The notes: generated by a model from the sequence alone, not told the origin. Positions 18,004 to 26,436 are shown, counted from the first letter of the stretch. The stretch is 43,722 bases of DNA from an uncultured Bacteroidales bacterium (GCA_947175245.1 CAMWLW010000011.1:1-43722); one strand, 5' to 3'. Numbers and translations are program-made.

Positions 18004-18668
18004 CGCCGTGGCCCGAAGATATCGGTACCGATGCGCACCATTGTCGATCCACACTCGATAGCCACCTCACGGTCATCGCTCATGCCCATGCTCACGGTGT
18101 CAAAGCCCCGTAAATCGGGCGCAATCTCAAGAATGCGGTCAAACACACCTTTAATCTGCTGAAAATCGGCACGTACACGACCCATATCATCGGTATTGGT
18201 TGCCATGCCCATGATGCCGCACAGGTGCGTAGCCCTCAGTGACTCAAACTTACGGGCGGCAAAGTAATCGAGAAGTTCCCCCGGCTCGAACCCGGTCTTG
18301 GTCTCCTCGGCAGCGACATGCACCTGCATCAGCACGCGCGTCACTACGCCGGCACGCTCCGACTCGCGGTCAATCAGCTCCAGCAGCCTCACCGAGTCGA
18401 CACTCTCTATCATGTGACACAGGCCCATAATCTGACGCACCTTGTTAGTCTGCAAGTGGCCAATAAAATGCCATCTCACATCGGCGGGCATCGCCCCCAC
18501 CTTCAGCACGAGTTCCTGCACACGGCTCTCGCCGAACACACGCTGACCGGCACCGTAGGCCTCCAGCAGCTCCTCGACAGGATGAAATTTAGAAACCGCC
18601 ACCAGCTCGACACCCTCGGGCAGCCGACGTCTGATGGCGGTGATGCGTTGTGCAATGTCGTGTGACAT
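17997..18668 (-). CDS. yggS: YggS family PLP-homeostasis protein
   Basis: The 223-residue cytoplasmic protein is a single alanine-racemase-type barrel that binds pyridoxal phosphate (PLPBP family) and helps control B6 and amino-acid pools; it has no known catalytic activity. The PLP lysine is K27 in LVAVSKFHP. Other signatures are RVFGESRVQEL (position of the usual GENYVQE), WHFIGHLQTNKV, and LCGIMGMAT. The end SMGMSDDREVAIECGSTMVRIGTDIFGPR is the conserved phosphate-binding end. Its ATG overlaps the stop of the DUF4494 gene (TGATG), so the two are translationally coupled. Confidence 0.93.
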   Translation of the reverse strand: MSHDIAQRITAIRRRLPEGVELVAVSKFHPVEELLEAYGAGQRVFGESRVQELVLKVGAMPADVRWHFIGHLQTNKVRQIMGLCHMIESVDSVRLLELIDRESERAGVVTRVLMQVHVAAEETKTGFEPGELLDYFAARKFESLRATHLCGIMGMATNTDDMGRVRADFQQIKGVFDRILEIAPDLRGFDTVSMGMSDDREVAIECGSTMVRIGTDIFGPRRY

Positions 18669-19105
18669 CAGTCCTCCTTGACTTTCATTTTATACACATC
18701 CATGATGGGGGTCTCGGCTATCGAGGCTATCTCATAGTCGGCCATAGTGTCTTTCATGCCCTCGGTGAAGGCATCGACAGCCCCCTGGAAGTCGTTGGCA
18801 GCCACCAGTATGAGCGAGGTCGACTTCTTCTCGGCGGCGGTCTTCTCGTCGATGGTGATGAACGCCACTTTCACAAGATACCACTTGTCGGCCGAGTCAT
18901 CCCAGAAAATTTCAGCTATTTTGGTACGCTTCACGGCCGAGATAGAGAAATCGCCCGAGATAAACGGAGTGATCTCCTCGATCATACGGGCCTCAGCCTC
19001 AGTGAACGACAGCGCGTCGAGCAGATAAGGCTCATTGACCTTCTTCACGGCGCCGTTCTCCATCGTCTTGTCATATCTTACTTTACATTCAAACCAGTTT
19101 GCCAT
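18668..19105 (-). CDS. DUF4494 domain-containing protein
   Basis: The 145-residue soluble protein begins ANWFECKVRYDKTMENGAVKK and contains YLLDALSFTEAEARMIEEI, both typical of DUF4494, a family found in Bacteroidetes and of unknown function. There is no signal peptide or membrane segment. It is the first gene of a two-gene unit with yggS and is expressed from the minus-strand promoter of the divergent region at 19147. Confidence 0.88.
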   Translation of the reverse strand: MANWFECKVRYDKTMENGAVKKVNEPYLLDALSFTEAEARMIEEITPFISGDFSISAVKRTKIAEIFWDDSADKWYLVKVAFITIDEKTAAEKKSTSLILVAANDFQGAVDAFTEGMKDTMADYEIASIAETPIMDVYKMKVKED

Positions 19106-19146
19106 AGTGATAAATTATTTTCAGTCCTGTTATAATGATTGGAGCA

Positions 19147-19154
19147 CAAAGGTA
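19147..19154 (-). promoter_or_regulatory. -7 box (TACCTTTG on the minus strand) for DUF4494-yggS
   Basis: CAAAGGTA on the plus strand reads TACCTTTG on the minus strand, a perfect -7 box, 42 nt before the DUF4494 start codon. It almost touches the -33 element of the divergent promoter (19156-19158). Confidence 0.55.
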
Positions 19155-19155
19155 A

Positions 19156-19185
19156 TTGTTTTCCCACATTTTTTTTCTACATTTG
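19156..19185 (+). promoter_or_regulatory. Promoter of DUF4492-cydAB
   Basis: TTG at 19156-19158, a 19-nt spacer, then TACATTTG at 19178-19185. The ATG at 19197 lies only 11 nt after the -7 box, so the transcript would be nearly leaderless. Confidence 0.65.
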
Positions 19186-19196
19186 TATTAATTAAC

Positions 19197-19463
19197 ATGA
19201 ACGAGTTATCAACACGCATCATCGGCTTCGGGCGGCGTGTCATCGACTTCTATGTCGACGGCTTCCGCTCCATGACCATAGGTAAACGCCTGTGGGCCAT
19301 CATTATTATCAAACTCGCCGTGATATTCCTCGTGCTCAAGCTCTTCCTGTTCCCCGACCTGCTTCAGCGCGACTATGACACCGACGAGGACAGGGCCAAC
19401 GCCGTCCGCTCCCGGCTCATGGAGCAGCCCGTCGTACCGACATCTGATTCTAACATAAAATAA
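19197..19463 (+). CDS. DUF4492 domain-containing small membrane protein, upstream of cydAB
   Basis: The 88-residue protein has an amphipathic N-terminus (STRIIGFGRRVIDFYVDGFRSM), a single membrane helix at about 36-56 (LWAIIIIKLAVIFLVLKLFLF) and a charged C-terminus. This is the DUF4492 pattern. An open frame extends upstream to 19035, but it would cover the promoter, so the ATG at 19197 is chosen. cydA starts 26 nt after the stop. From memory the family commonly precedes cytochrome bd genes in Bacteroidetes and Campylobacterota, which makes it a candidate accessory subunit comparable in role, not sequence, to CydX. That role is inference. Confidence 0.85.
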   Translation: MNELSTRIIGFGRRVIDFYVDGFRSMTIGKRLWAIIIIKLAVIFLVLKLFLFPDLLQRDYDTDEDRANAVRSRLMEQPVVPTSDSNIK

Positions 19464-19489
19464 ACCAATAACTTAAAATTCAACTTACC

Positions 19490-21049
19490 ATGAACGATTT
19501 AATGAGTGTTGTCGACTGGTCAAGAGCACAGTTTGCCCTGACCGCGATGGTTCACTGGCTATTCGTGCCGCTGACCATCGGCCTGTCACTTATTGTAGCC
19601 GTGATGGAGACCCTATGGTACCGCACAGGCAATGAAAAGTGGCTGCGTATTACCAAATTGTGGATGAAAATGTTCGGTATCAACTTCGCCTGTGGCGTGG
19701 CAACCGGCATCATCCTCGAGTTTGAGTTCGGCACCAACTGGTCAAACTACAGCTGGTTTGTGGGCGACATCTTCGGCGCCCCGCTCGCTATCGAGGGTAT
19801 CTTCGCCTTCTTCCTCGAGTCAACATTTGTCGCCGTGATGTTCTTCGGCTGGAACAAAGTCAGCCGCGGCTTCCACCTCGCCTCCTCATGGCTCACAGCC
19901 CTCGGCGTCGTTATCTCGGCCCTGTGGATTCTCGTTGCCAACGCCTGGATGCAGTATCCGGCAGGCATGGAGTTCGACCCCGCCCAGATGCGCAACGTCA
20001 TGGACAGCTTCACCGACGTGGCCCTCTCGCCCGTAGCCATCAACAAGTTCTTCCACACCGTCCTGAGCGGCTGGGTGCTCGGCGCCGTCTTCGTTATCGG
20101 CGTCAGCTGCTTCCTGCTGCTCAAGAAGCGCAATCAGGAGATAGCCTACTCGTCGATTAAAGTTGCCGGCTGGGTAGGCACCGTGGGCATCGTGCTCACC
20201 ATGTGGACAGGCGACGGCTCGGCTGTCGAGGTATCACGCGTGCAGCCCATGAAGCTCGCCGCCATGGAAGGCCTGTACCGCGGTGAGTGCGGCCAGGGCC
20301 TGGTAGGCGTGGGAATACTCAATCCCGACAAGCAGATAGGCGACGACCGCGACCCCATGCTCTTCGGGTTCGAGATACCCAAAGGACTCTCGATGCTTGC
20401 CAAGCACGACACCGAGGCATTTGTGCCCGGCATCGAAGACCTCATTGACGGCATCGAGCTGACCGCCGACGGCGACACCATCCACACCGTCTCATACGCC
20501 GATCGCATCGAGGCCGGCCGCCGCGCACGCGCAGCCCTCGCCCGCTATGACGAGGCACATGCGGCCGGCGACACCGAGGCTATGGCCGCCGCTGTCAACG
20601 ACCTCAAAGCCGATTACAAATACTTCGGCTACGGCTACCTCGACAACCCCGAGGACGCTGTACCGCCTGTGGCGCTCACCTTCTATGCCTTCCGCGTCAT
20701 GGTCATGGCCGGCGGCTACCTGCTGGTTTTCATGCTCGCCGCGCTGTACATGGTCTACCGTCGCCGCTCGCTGCTCGACAACAAGCTCGTGCAGCTGTGT
20801 GGCCTCGCCACCATCGCCATCGTGTGGATATGCAGCGAGGCCGGCTGGATTGTCGCCGAGGTTGGCCGTCAGCCCTGGGTCATTCAGGATCTGATGCCAT
20901 CTCGTGCCGCCATCTCGGCCATCGGCAGCGGCTCGGTTCAGTTCACATTCTGGGTATTCGTCGTGGTCTTCACCATGCTCCTTGCCGCCGAGATAGGCAT
21001 CATGGTAACACAGATACGCAAAGACGCCGACCGCGATCTCATGGCTTAA
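19490..21049 (+). CDS. cydA: Cytochrome bd ubiquinol oxidase subunit I
   Basis: The 519-residue inner-membrane subunit carries the haems of the quinol-oxidising, high-affinity oxygen reductase used at low oxygen. Likely haem ligands are H22 (AMVHWLFVPLTIG), H189 (NKFFHTVLSGW) and M404 or M406 (FRVMVMAGG). Proton-channel glutamates are likely E102 and E110 (IEGIFAFFLEST). The quinol loop runs from about 255 to 390; much of it is a hydrophilic segment rich in Ala, Asp and Glu. GRQPW near 461 is conserved in the family. Cotranscribed with DUF4492 and cydB (27 nt gap). Confidence 0.96.
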   Translation: MNDLMSVVDWSRAQFALTAMVHWLFVPLTIGLSLIVAVMETLWYRTGNEKWLRITKLWMKMFGINFACGVATGIILEFEFGTNWSNYSWFVGDIFGAPLAIEGIFAFFLESTFVAVMFFGWNKVSRGFHLASSWLTALGVVISALWILVANAWMQYPAGMEFDPAQMRNVMDSFTDVALSPVAINKFFHTVLSGWVLGAVFVIGVSCFLLLKKRNQEIAYSSIKVAGWVGTVGIVLTMWTGDGSAVEVSRVQPMKLAAMEGLYRGECGQGLVGVGILNPDKQIGDDRDPMLFGFEIPKGLSMLAKHDTEAFVPGIEDLIDGIELTADGDTIHTVSYADRIEAGRRARAALARYDEAHAAGDTEAMAAAVNDLKADYKYFGYGYLDNPEDAVPPVALTFYAFRVMVMAGGYLLVFMLAALYMVYRRRSLLDNKLVQLCGLATIAIVWICSEAGWIVAEVGRQPWVIQDLMPSRAAISAIGSGSVQFTFWVFVVVFTMLLAAEIGIMVTQIRKDADRDLMA

Positions 21050-21076
21050 ACTCTCACCTCACTAAACTATTATAAT

Positions 21077-22201
21077 ATGGAAGCATTACAAATATATTGG
21101 TGGGCGCTGATCTCACTGCTCGGAGCCCTGTTGGTATTCCTGCTCTTCGTTCAGGGCGGCCAGACCATGCTGTGCATGGCCCCCAACGACACCACACGCA
21201 ATCTCATGGTCAACACCCTCGGCCGCAAGTGGGAGCTGACCTTCACCACCCTCGTCGTCTTTGGCGGCGCATTCTTCGCCTCGTTCCCCCTGTTCTACTC
21301 AACGTCGTTCGGCGGCGCCTACTGGCTGTGGATGCTCATCCTGCTGAGCTTCGTGCTCCAGGCCTTCAGCTATGAGTTCCGCCGCAAACAGGGCAACATC
21401 CTCGGCCGCCGTGTCTATGACATCTTCTTGTTCATCAACGGCGCCGTTGGCTGCATACTGCTCGGTGTCGCCGTCGGCACGCTGTTCTTCGGCGCCGACT
21501 TCACCGTCACCAAAGCCAACCTCACATCTATCAGCAACCCCGTCATCTCCACCTGGGGCCCCTCACACGGCCTGGAGGCCATAGCCTCGTGGCGCAATCT
21601 CCTGCTGGGCCTGATGGTGCTGATGCTGGCGCGCACACTTGCCGCCCTCTACTTCCTCAACAGCATAGACGACGGCGAGAAGTTCGGCAACGACATGAAA
21701 CGCTCGGTCATCATCAACGGCGCCATCTTCGTCGTCCTGTTCCTCGCCTTTACCGGCGTTCTGCTCACATCGCCCGGTATCGAGGGCAGCACATTCACCG
21801 CCGTGCCCTATAAGTATGCCACCAACCTCATGCAGTTGTGGTGGCTCGGCGCACTGCTCGCCGTGGGTGTCGTGATGGTGCTCTGGGGCATTGTCAAGAC
21901 CGCCATCAAGCCCGGTTACCGTCAGGGCATCTGGTGGAGCGGCACAGGCGTGGTATTCACCGTGTTTGCCCTGCTGTGCGCCGCCGGCTACAACGACACC
22001 GCCTACATGGCATCAAACGCCGACCCGACGAGCTCGCTCACCATCGCCAACAGCTCGTCGAGCTACTTCACGCTCAAAGTGATGGCCTGGGTATCGGCCT
22101 TCATCCCTGTCGTGGTCGCCTACATCGCCTACGTATGGTACAAGATGAATGCCAAGCCTCTCACCCCCGGTGAGCTCGAGAGCGAACACCACGCATATTG
22201 A
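21077..22201 (+). CDS. cydB: Cytochrome bd ubiquinol oxidase subunit II
   Basis: The 374-residue inner-membrane subunit has about nine hydrophobic helices and is the structural partner of CydA. Recognisable parts are the N-terminal YWWALISLLGALLVFLLFVQGGQTM, the middle FLFINGAVGCILLGVAVGTLFFG and the C-terminal VSAFIPVVVAYIAYVWYKM. It is last in the operon, followed by a strong hairpin at 22224. No cydD/cydC exporter or CydX-type gene follows. Confidence 0.95.
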   Translation: MEALQIYWWALISLLGALLVFLLFVQGGQTMLCMAPNDTTRNLMVNTLGRKWELTFTTLVVFGGAFFASFPLFYSTSFGGAYWLWMLILLSFVLQAFSYEFRRKQGNILGRRVYDIFLFINGAVGCILLGVAVGTLFFGADFTVTKANLTSISNPVISTWGPSHGLEAIASWRNLLLGLMVLMLARTLAALYFLNSIDDGEKFGNDMKRSVIINGAIFVVLFLAFTGVLLTSPGIEGSTFTAVPYKYATNLMQLWWLGALLAVGVVMVLWGIVKTAIKPGYRQGIWWSGTGVVFTVFALLCAAGYNDTAYMASNADPTSSLTIANSSSSYFTLKVMAWVSAFIPVVVAYIAYVWYKMNAKPLTPGELESEHHAY

Positions 22202-22223
22202 TTCCCCACTACACATAATATTT

Positions 22224-22254
22224 AGGGTGCACCAATCGTTTTTTGGTGCACCCT
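22224..22254. terminator. Hairpin between the convergent cydB and M56 genes
   Basis: A perfect 12-bp stem (AGGGTGCACCAA at 22224-22235 with 22243-22254) has a 7-nt loop. It lies between two convergent genes, so it may end transcription from both sides. There is no long T tract on either side. Confidence 0.6.
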
Positions 22255-22287
22255 CGCTTGTTATCAATCAATATGTTGTAGCTGTCG

Positions 22288-23748
22288 TTACTTTTTCAGT
22301 ACAACTTTTATTGTAGAATTTGTAGGGTCAACTGTGATTGACTGTATGGTGTCGGGCGAAATTTTATTTAAATCGGCCTCGGGGATTTCCTTATCATCAA
22401 CATAAATCTTATACTGATTATCAGATGTCGAGGTGGAAATGATATTGACCGCCCCGGACCCGATCGATGCAGAGTCTTTCTTGATTGTGCCAACCCCTAC
22501 CACCTTGATTGAGCTAAAAAAACCGCCGTTTGGATCGTGCTCGTTGAGAGCAAGCGACAAGGGCTCGCCATTAACAGACATGGTGATTTGCGAGTCTTTC
22601 ATCTCGGGCAGGTCGTTGAATTGGGCCCTGACGGTGGCTACACCGTTGACCATATCGCATTGCATTGAAGATGCCTGGCGGGTGGTACCGCTTGCAGAGA
22701 TTGCGACGTCAGATACACGGATATTGTTACCCAGGTTCTCGCCATGCAGCATGACTGTCGTCACGTTTCCATCGCGGTTAATGTTCACGATTTTAAAACC
22801 GGCCGGCGATGCTTCGTTTTGAGAGGAATTTTCATTACCTTTGCTCACTGTAACCGAGCCGGCACTGATTGTTGATACTGCTGCACTGACGGCAGGGACT
22901 GCAACGATGCCGAGCGACAATGCAAGCATCGGCACAAGTGCGAGGGCCTTCGCTTTGGGGCCAGCGCCACTTTTTTCTTTGTACATCATGGTGATACGTT
23001 TTTTAAGTTTACTATGATTCAGGCTGTTGGCCAAGGACGGGAATCTGGCGCCAACAGCTTTTTTTATCAATAACATCTGGTAATCAGTGACATTGTAGCC
23101 TTGCTCCATGACGGCCATATCGGCCTGATATTCATGCACGAGAAGCAGCTCGTCGCGCATTAGCCATGCGGCGGGGTTGAACCAGTTGACTATGCACACC
23201 AGCTGTGCTATCAAGAGGTCAATCCAATGAGAAGATTGAATATGTTTCAGCTCGTGGGCCATAATGGCCGAGCCGTTGCTGTCATAGTCGGCACGGCTTA
23301 TGACAATGTACCGCATCCAGCTGAACGGGGCGAAGCGCCCGTTGTCGGTGAGCACAAAGGTGTAGCCGTCGCGCCTGATTTTCTGCCCGGCGCGTATTAC
23401 CGACAGGATGCGCACCCATGTTATCAACGTCTTGACCACGACTACCAGCATGCCGGCTATGAATATCCACAGCAACAGTGTCGGCCAAAGGGGCTGAGAG
23501 ACAGGGTCGGCCACGGCGAGATTAATATCAATGTCACTCACGGCGAGTGTCTGAACTACTGCCGGGGCGGTAAACCGCTGTATGAGCGCGGCTGCCGGGA
23601 CTGCAGCAAACGACACGAAATAGATTGCCATCAGTATCGCGCGGTTGTAGCGATGCTGATTTTCGCCGGCAAGAAAGAGCTTGTAAGCGAGAAACATCGA
23701 GAGCAGGCAGATGCCGCTGACGAGTGAATAAGACAAGAACTGACCCAT
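22288..23748 (-). CDS. M56 family (BlaR1/MecR1-like) membrane metallopeptidase sensor
   Basis: The 486-residue protein has BlaR1-type topology. Membrane helices lie near 5-25, 37-55 and 90-112. A cytoplasmic zinc protease domain carries HELKH at 165-169 (zinc ligands H165 and H169, catalytic E166). Another helix near 270-295 is followed by about 190 extracytoplasmic residues. Family members sense a signal outside and cleave a BlaI-type repressor, encoded here just upstream. No penicillin-binding domain (SxxK with SxN) is present. Instead the C-terminus (IYVDDKEIPEADLNKISPDTIQSITV) resembles the TonB-receptor plug motif, a pattern known in Bacteroidetes M56 proteins. The signal is therefore probably not a beta-lactam. 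It starts 2 nt after the repressor gene stop. Confidence 0.85.
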   Translation of the reverse strand: MGQFLSYSLVSGICLLSMFLAYKLFLAGENQHRYNRAILMAIYFVSFAAVPAAALIQRFTAPAVVQTLAVSDIDINLAVADPVSQPLWPTLLLWIFIAGMLVVVVKTLITWVRILSVIRAGQKIRRDGYTFVLTDNGRFAPFSWMRYIVISRADYDSNGSAIMAHELKHIQSSHWIDLLIAQLVCIVNWFNPAAWLMRDELLLVHEYQADMAVMEQGYNVTDYQMLLIKKAVGARFPSLANSLNHSKLKKRITMMYKEKSGAGPKAKALALVPMLALSLGIVAVPAVSAAVSTISAGSVTVSKGNENSSQNEASPAGFKIVNINRDGNVTTVMLHGENLGNNIRVSDVAISASGTTRQASSMQCDMVNGVATVRAQFNDLPEMKDSQITMSVNGEPLSLALNEHDPNGGFFSSIKVVGVGTIKKDSASIGSGAVNIISTSTSDNQYKIYVDDKEIPEADLNKISPDTIQSITVDPTNSTIKVVLKK

Positions 23749-23750
23749 AG

Positions 23751-24131
23751 TTATTTCCCCTTACGCTCGACGAGCTGAAGCAGCTCCTTGAGCTCGTCGG
23801 CAGTGATTTTATCGTCGGCTACCAGGGCCGAAACGGCGCCGTAATAGCTGCCGTCAAAATAGTTCCTGATGAAGTTGCCCAGACTCTTGTTGCGGAAATC
23901 CTCTTTTTTGGCAACGGCATAATACACAAACGAACCGCTCACCTCTTCGTGAGCCACAAAGCCTTTTGACTCGAGACGGCGCATGACGGTCGACACGGTG
24001 TTGACATGGGGCTTGGGGTCGGGATAGAGTGAAACGAGCCGACTAATCAGGATTGGCCCATGCTCCCAAAGCAGGCACATGAGCTCCTCCTCTTTGGGTG
24101 TAAGTTGGTCTTTTGATGAAGATTTTCTCAT
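23751..24131 (-). CDS. BlaI/MecI/CopY family transcriptional repressor
   Basis: The 126-residue protein has the N-terminal winged helix of the family: LTPKEEELMCLLWEHGPILISRLVSLYP (about 11-38), then PHVNTVSTVMRRLESKGFVAHE (about 42-63), with the wing at GSFVYYAVAKKED. The C-terminal 50 residues form the dimerisation helices. It should repress its own operon until the M56 protease cleaves it. Three copies of the dyad AACTA-N6-TAGTT sit in its promoter. One of these lies immediately before the start codon. Confidence 0.92.
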   Translation of the reverse strand: MRKSSSKDQLTPKEEELMCLLWEHGPILISRLVSLYPDPKPHVNTVSTVMRRLESKGFVAHEEVSGSFVYYAVAKKEDFRNKSLGNFIRNYFDGSYYGAVSALVADDKITADELKELLQLVERKGK

Positions 24132-24228
24132 AACTATAAAAGTAGTTTACACCGCAAAGGTATAAACTATTTTTGTAGTTACAATAGCTGCGATAAAAAT
24201 TTAACTGCCTTTAACTATTAAAATAGTT
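24132..24228 (-). promoter_or_regulatory. Promoter and three BlaI-type operator dyads
   Basis: Three 16-nt dyads of the form AACTA-N6-TAGTT occur at 24132-24147, 24165-24180 and 24213-24228. On the minus strand the promoter is TTG (24184-24182), a 19-nt spacer, and TACCTTTG (24162-24155). The middle dyad fills the spacer between -33 and -7, the first covers the predicted transcript start up to the ATG, and the third lies upstream. MecI/BlaI operators are dyads of comparable length, so repression of the blaI-M56 operon is the natural reading. Confidence 0.8.
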
Positions 24229-24256
24229 TAGGTAGAGTGGGTGACGGTACCGGCTA

Positions 24257-24853
24257 TTAGCTGAAGGTGAGGCCGCTGATGTCGGCGAGGCGGCGCCTGA
24301 ACTCGGGCTCATGGTCGGCACGGAGCTGCACCCTCATGCTGCACGAATTATCAAATTGCTGGTCGAGTACCTTGAGGCCGTCGGTATTCTTGACAAGCCG
24401 CATCACCGGCTCCATAGCCAGATAGGGGAACGTGAACGACACCTCGGCCTGCTCGTGGCACTCGATGATATGTGAGGCTGTGATAGCCTCTCGCGCGGCC
24501 TCGCGGTAGGCTACAATCAACCCCGACGTGCCGAGCTTGATGCCGCCGAAATATCTCACCACGATCACTACTACGTTGGTGAGATTGAACGAGTTGATTT
24601 GCCCGAGTATAGGCTTGCCGGCCGTGCCCGACGGCTCGCCGTTGTCGCTCGACAGGTACTCGGTGCGCGCCGCGCCCACCATGTAGGCCCAGCACACGTG
24701 CCGCGCGTCGTGGTAGCGATTGGTGTATGTGGCTATGACCTCGCGTGCCTCGGTCGCCGTCGACACCGGCACCGCGAAGGCCATGAACTTGCTCATCTTC
24801 TCGCGGTAGACACCCTCGCCGACACTGTCGATTGTATAATAGGTATCGGCCAT
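24257..24853 (-). CDS. YigZ family (IMPACT/UPF0029) protein
   Basis: The 198-residue cytoplasmic protein has the UPF0029 N-terminal domain: KMSKFMAFAVPVSTATEAREVI, YHDARHVCWAYMVG, and SSDNGEPSGTAGKPIL at about 69-84, then VVIVVRYFGGIKLGTSGLIVAYR. A ferredoxin-like C-terminal domain (DUF1949 type) runs from about 130. The biochemical role in bacteria is not established. Its ATG overlaps the stop of the DUF2148 gene (TGATG), giving coupled translation. Confidence 0.92.
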   Translation of the reverse strand: MADTYYTIDSVGEGVYREKMSKFMAFAVPVSTATEAREVIATYTNRYHDARHVCWAYMVGAARTEYLSSDNGEPSGTAGKPILGQINSFNLTNVVVIVVRYFGGIKLGTSGLIVAYREAAREAITASHIIECHEQAEVSFTFPYLAMEPVMRLVKNTDGLKVLDQQFDNSCSMRVQLRADHEPEFRRRLADISGLTFS

Positions 24854-25371
24854 CAGCGGTCAAAGAACGGGCTTTTGCTGCCAATTGAGACGGGGATGGC
24901 GAACACCTGGCGACACCCGGGCAGCATATCAAGGGCCATCGCACCCATGCCGGCCGAGAAGAGCACGCGCGTGTCAACACGACAGTCGGCTGCCGTCGCA
25001 CACGCCGAGCCTATGGCGATACCCACGTCGGTCACATTCATGGCACACGGCACCGATGCAGGCTTCTCGCCACACTTCGGGAAACCGCAGTGGCCACAGT
25101 TCAGCCCCATCGGCAACGGGCGGCAACCTATCAGCACGATACACTCGGCCTTGAGTATGTTGGCCGCATCGCGCTCGTAGACAGGGCGGCCGGTCTCGGC
25201 ATGCAGCTTCATCATTGCGTCGCTCAGGCGCGTGATGTCATCGCCCTCAATCACGGCACACTCCAGCTGGTCGTTACCGCGCGCCTTGGGCGCCGTACGG
25301 GCCGCTGTAAGCATCATGCCCGCCACCTCGAGGGCGCGGGCATGACGGTATTCTCTTTCGTTTTTAATCAT
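24853..25371 (-). CDS. DUF2148 ferredoxin-domain protein
   Basis: The 172-residue soluble protein has the cysteine-rich motif NCGHCGFPKCGEKP near 92-105, plus C110 and further cysteines at ACATAADCRVD. These could bind an iron-sulfur cluster. The N-terminus EREYRHARALEVAGMMLTAARTAPKARGND is a segment found in this family and in related nitroreductase-like proteins. Function is unknown. It follows queA after 15 nt and overlaps yigZ, so it belongs to the same leftward run. Confidence 0.85.
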   Translation of the reverse strand: MIKNEREYRHARALEVAGMMLTAARTAPKARGNDQLECAVIEGDDITRLSDAMMKLHAETGRPVYERDAANILKAECIVLIGCRPLPMGLNCGHCGFPKCGEKPASVPCAMNVTDVGIAIGSACATAADCRVDTRVLFSAGMGAMALDMLPGCRQVFAIPVSIGSKSPFFDR

Positions 25372-25386
25372 AAACGCGAGTGATTA

Positions 25387-26436
25387 TCAGATTATAAGCA
25401 TTGCGTCACCGTATGCACCAAATCGGTAACCCTCCTTGATGGCAATGTCATAGGCCTTCATCACCAGGTCATAGCCGCCAAAGGCTGCCACCATCATCAG
25501 CATCGTCGAGTAAGGCAAGTGGAAGTTGCTCACCAGCGCGTCGGTGACAGTGAAATCGTAGGGCGGGAATATGAACTTATTGGTCCACGTCGACGCCTCC
25601 TTGATGTGACCGCCCATGCTAACGGCGCTCGCTATGCCGCGCAGAACCGACGTGCCCACGACACACACCTTGTGACCGGCATCCTTCGTGGCGTTGAGAC
25701 GCTCAACAAGCTCGGGGCGTATCTCAATCTGCTCGGAGTCCATGCGGTGCTTGGTCAGATCTTCGACATCAATCTCCCTGAACGCGCCCAGGCCACAGTG
25801 AACGGTAACATACCCCTCCTGCACGCCCTTTATCTCCAGGCGTTTCATCAGCTCGCGGCTGAAGTGCAGACCGGCAGCCGGTGCCACCACGGCACCCTCG
25901 TTCCTGGCAAAGATACACTGGTAGTTCTCGGCATCCTCGGGGCGTGTGTCACGCTTGATATACTCGGGCAGCGGAGTATCGCCCATAGCAAAGAGCTGAG
26001 ACTTGAACTCATCGTGCGGGCCGTCATAGAGGAAACGCAGTGTGCGGCCGCGCGACGTCGTGTTGTCGACCACCTCGGCCACCATCGAGTCATCGTCGCC
26101 AAAGTAGAGCTTGTTGCCGATACGTATCTTTCGGGCCGGCTCAACAAGCACATCCCACAGCTTCAGCTCCTCGTTGAGCTCACGCAGCAGGAACACCTCG
26201 ATGCGCGCGCCGGTCTTCTCCTTGTTGCCGTACAGCCTGGCCGGGAACACCTTGGTGTCGTTAAACACCATCATGTCACCGTCGTCAAAGTAGTTCAGAA
26301 TATCCTTAAAGATGTGGTGCTCAATCTCGCCCGTGCGGCGGTTCACCACCATCAGGCGACACTCATCACGGTCGGCCGTAGGCTCCAGTGCGATGAGGTT
26401 TTCAGGAAGCTTAAACTTGAATTGAGATAATTTCAT
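25387..26436 (-). CDS. queA: tRNA preQ1(34) S-adenosylmethionine ribosyltransferase-isomerase
   Basis: The 349-residue enzyme moves the ribosyl part of S-adenosylmethionine to preQ1 at the wobble base of tRNA, giving epoxyqueuosine. Signatures are [19 protein letters not shown] at the N-terminus, [15 protein letters not shown] near 55-70, [14 protein letters not shown] near 180-193, [10 protein letters not shown] near 208, and [17 protein letters not shown] near the end. Length is normal. It lies 76 nt after truB. queC, an earlier step of the same pathway, lies about 3.2 kb upstream in another unit. Confidence 0.96.
   Translation of the reverse strand: MKLSQFKFKLPENLIALEPTADRDECRLMVVNRRTGEIEHHIFKDILNYFDDGDMMVFNDTKVFPARLYGNKEKTGARIEVFLLRELNEELKLWDVLVEPARKIRIGNKLYFGDDDSMVAEVVDNTTSRGRTLRFLYDGPHDEFKSQLFAMGDTPLPEYIKRDTRPEDAENYQCIFARNEGAVVAPAAGLHFSRELMKRLEIKGVQEGYVTVHCGLGAFREIDVEDLTKHRMDSEQIEIRPELVERLNATKDAGHKVCVVGTSVLRGIASAVSMGGHIKEASTWTNKFIFPPYDFTVTDALVSNFHLPYSTMLMMVAAFGGYDLVMKAYDIAIKEGYRFGAYGDAMLII

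Noticed and set aside
25519-26430. A 303-codon plus-strand open frame opposite queA
   Set aside because: queA is a certain gene on the other strand with full motifs. The antisense frame is open because GC-rich codons leave few stops, and its product has no recognisable features.
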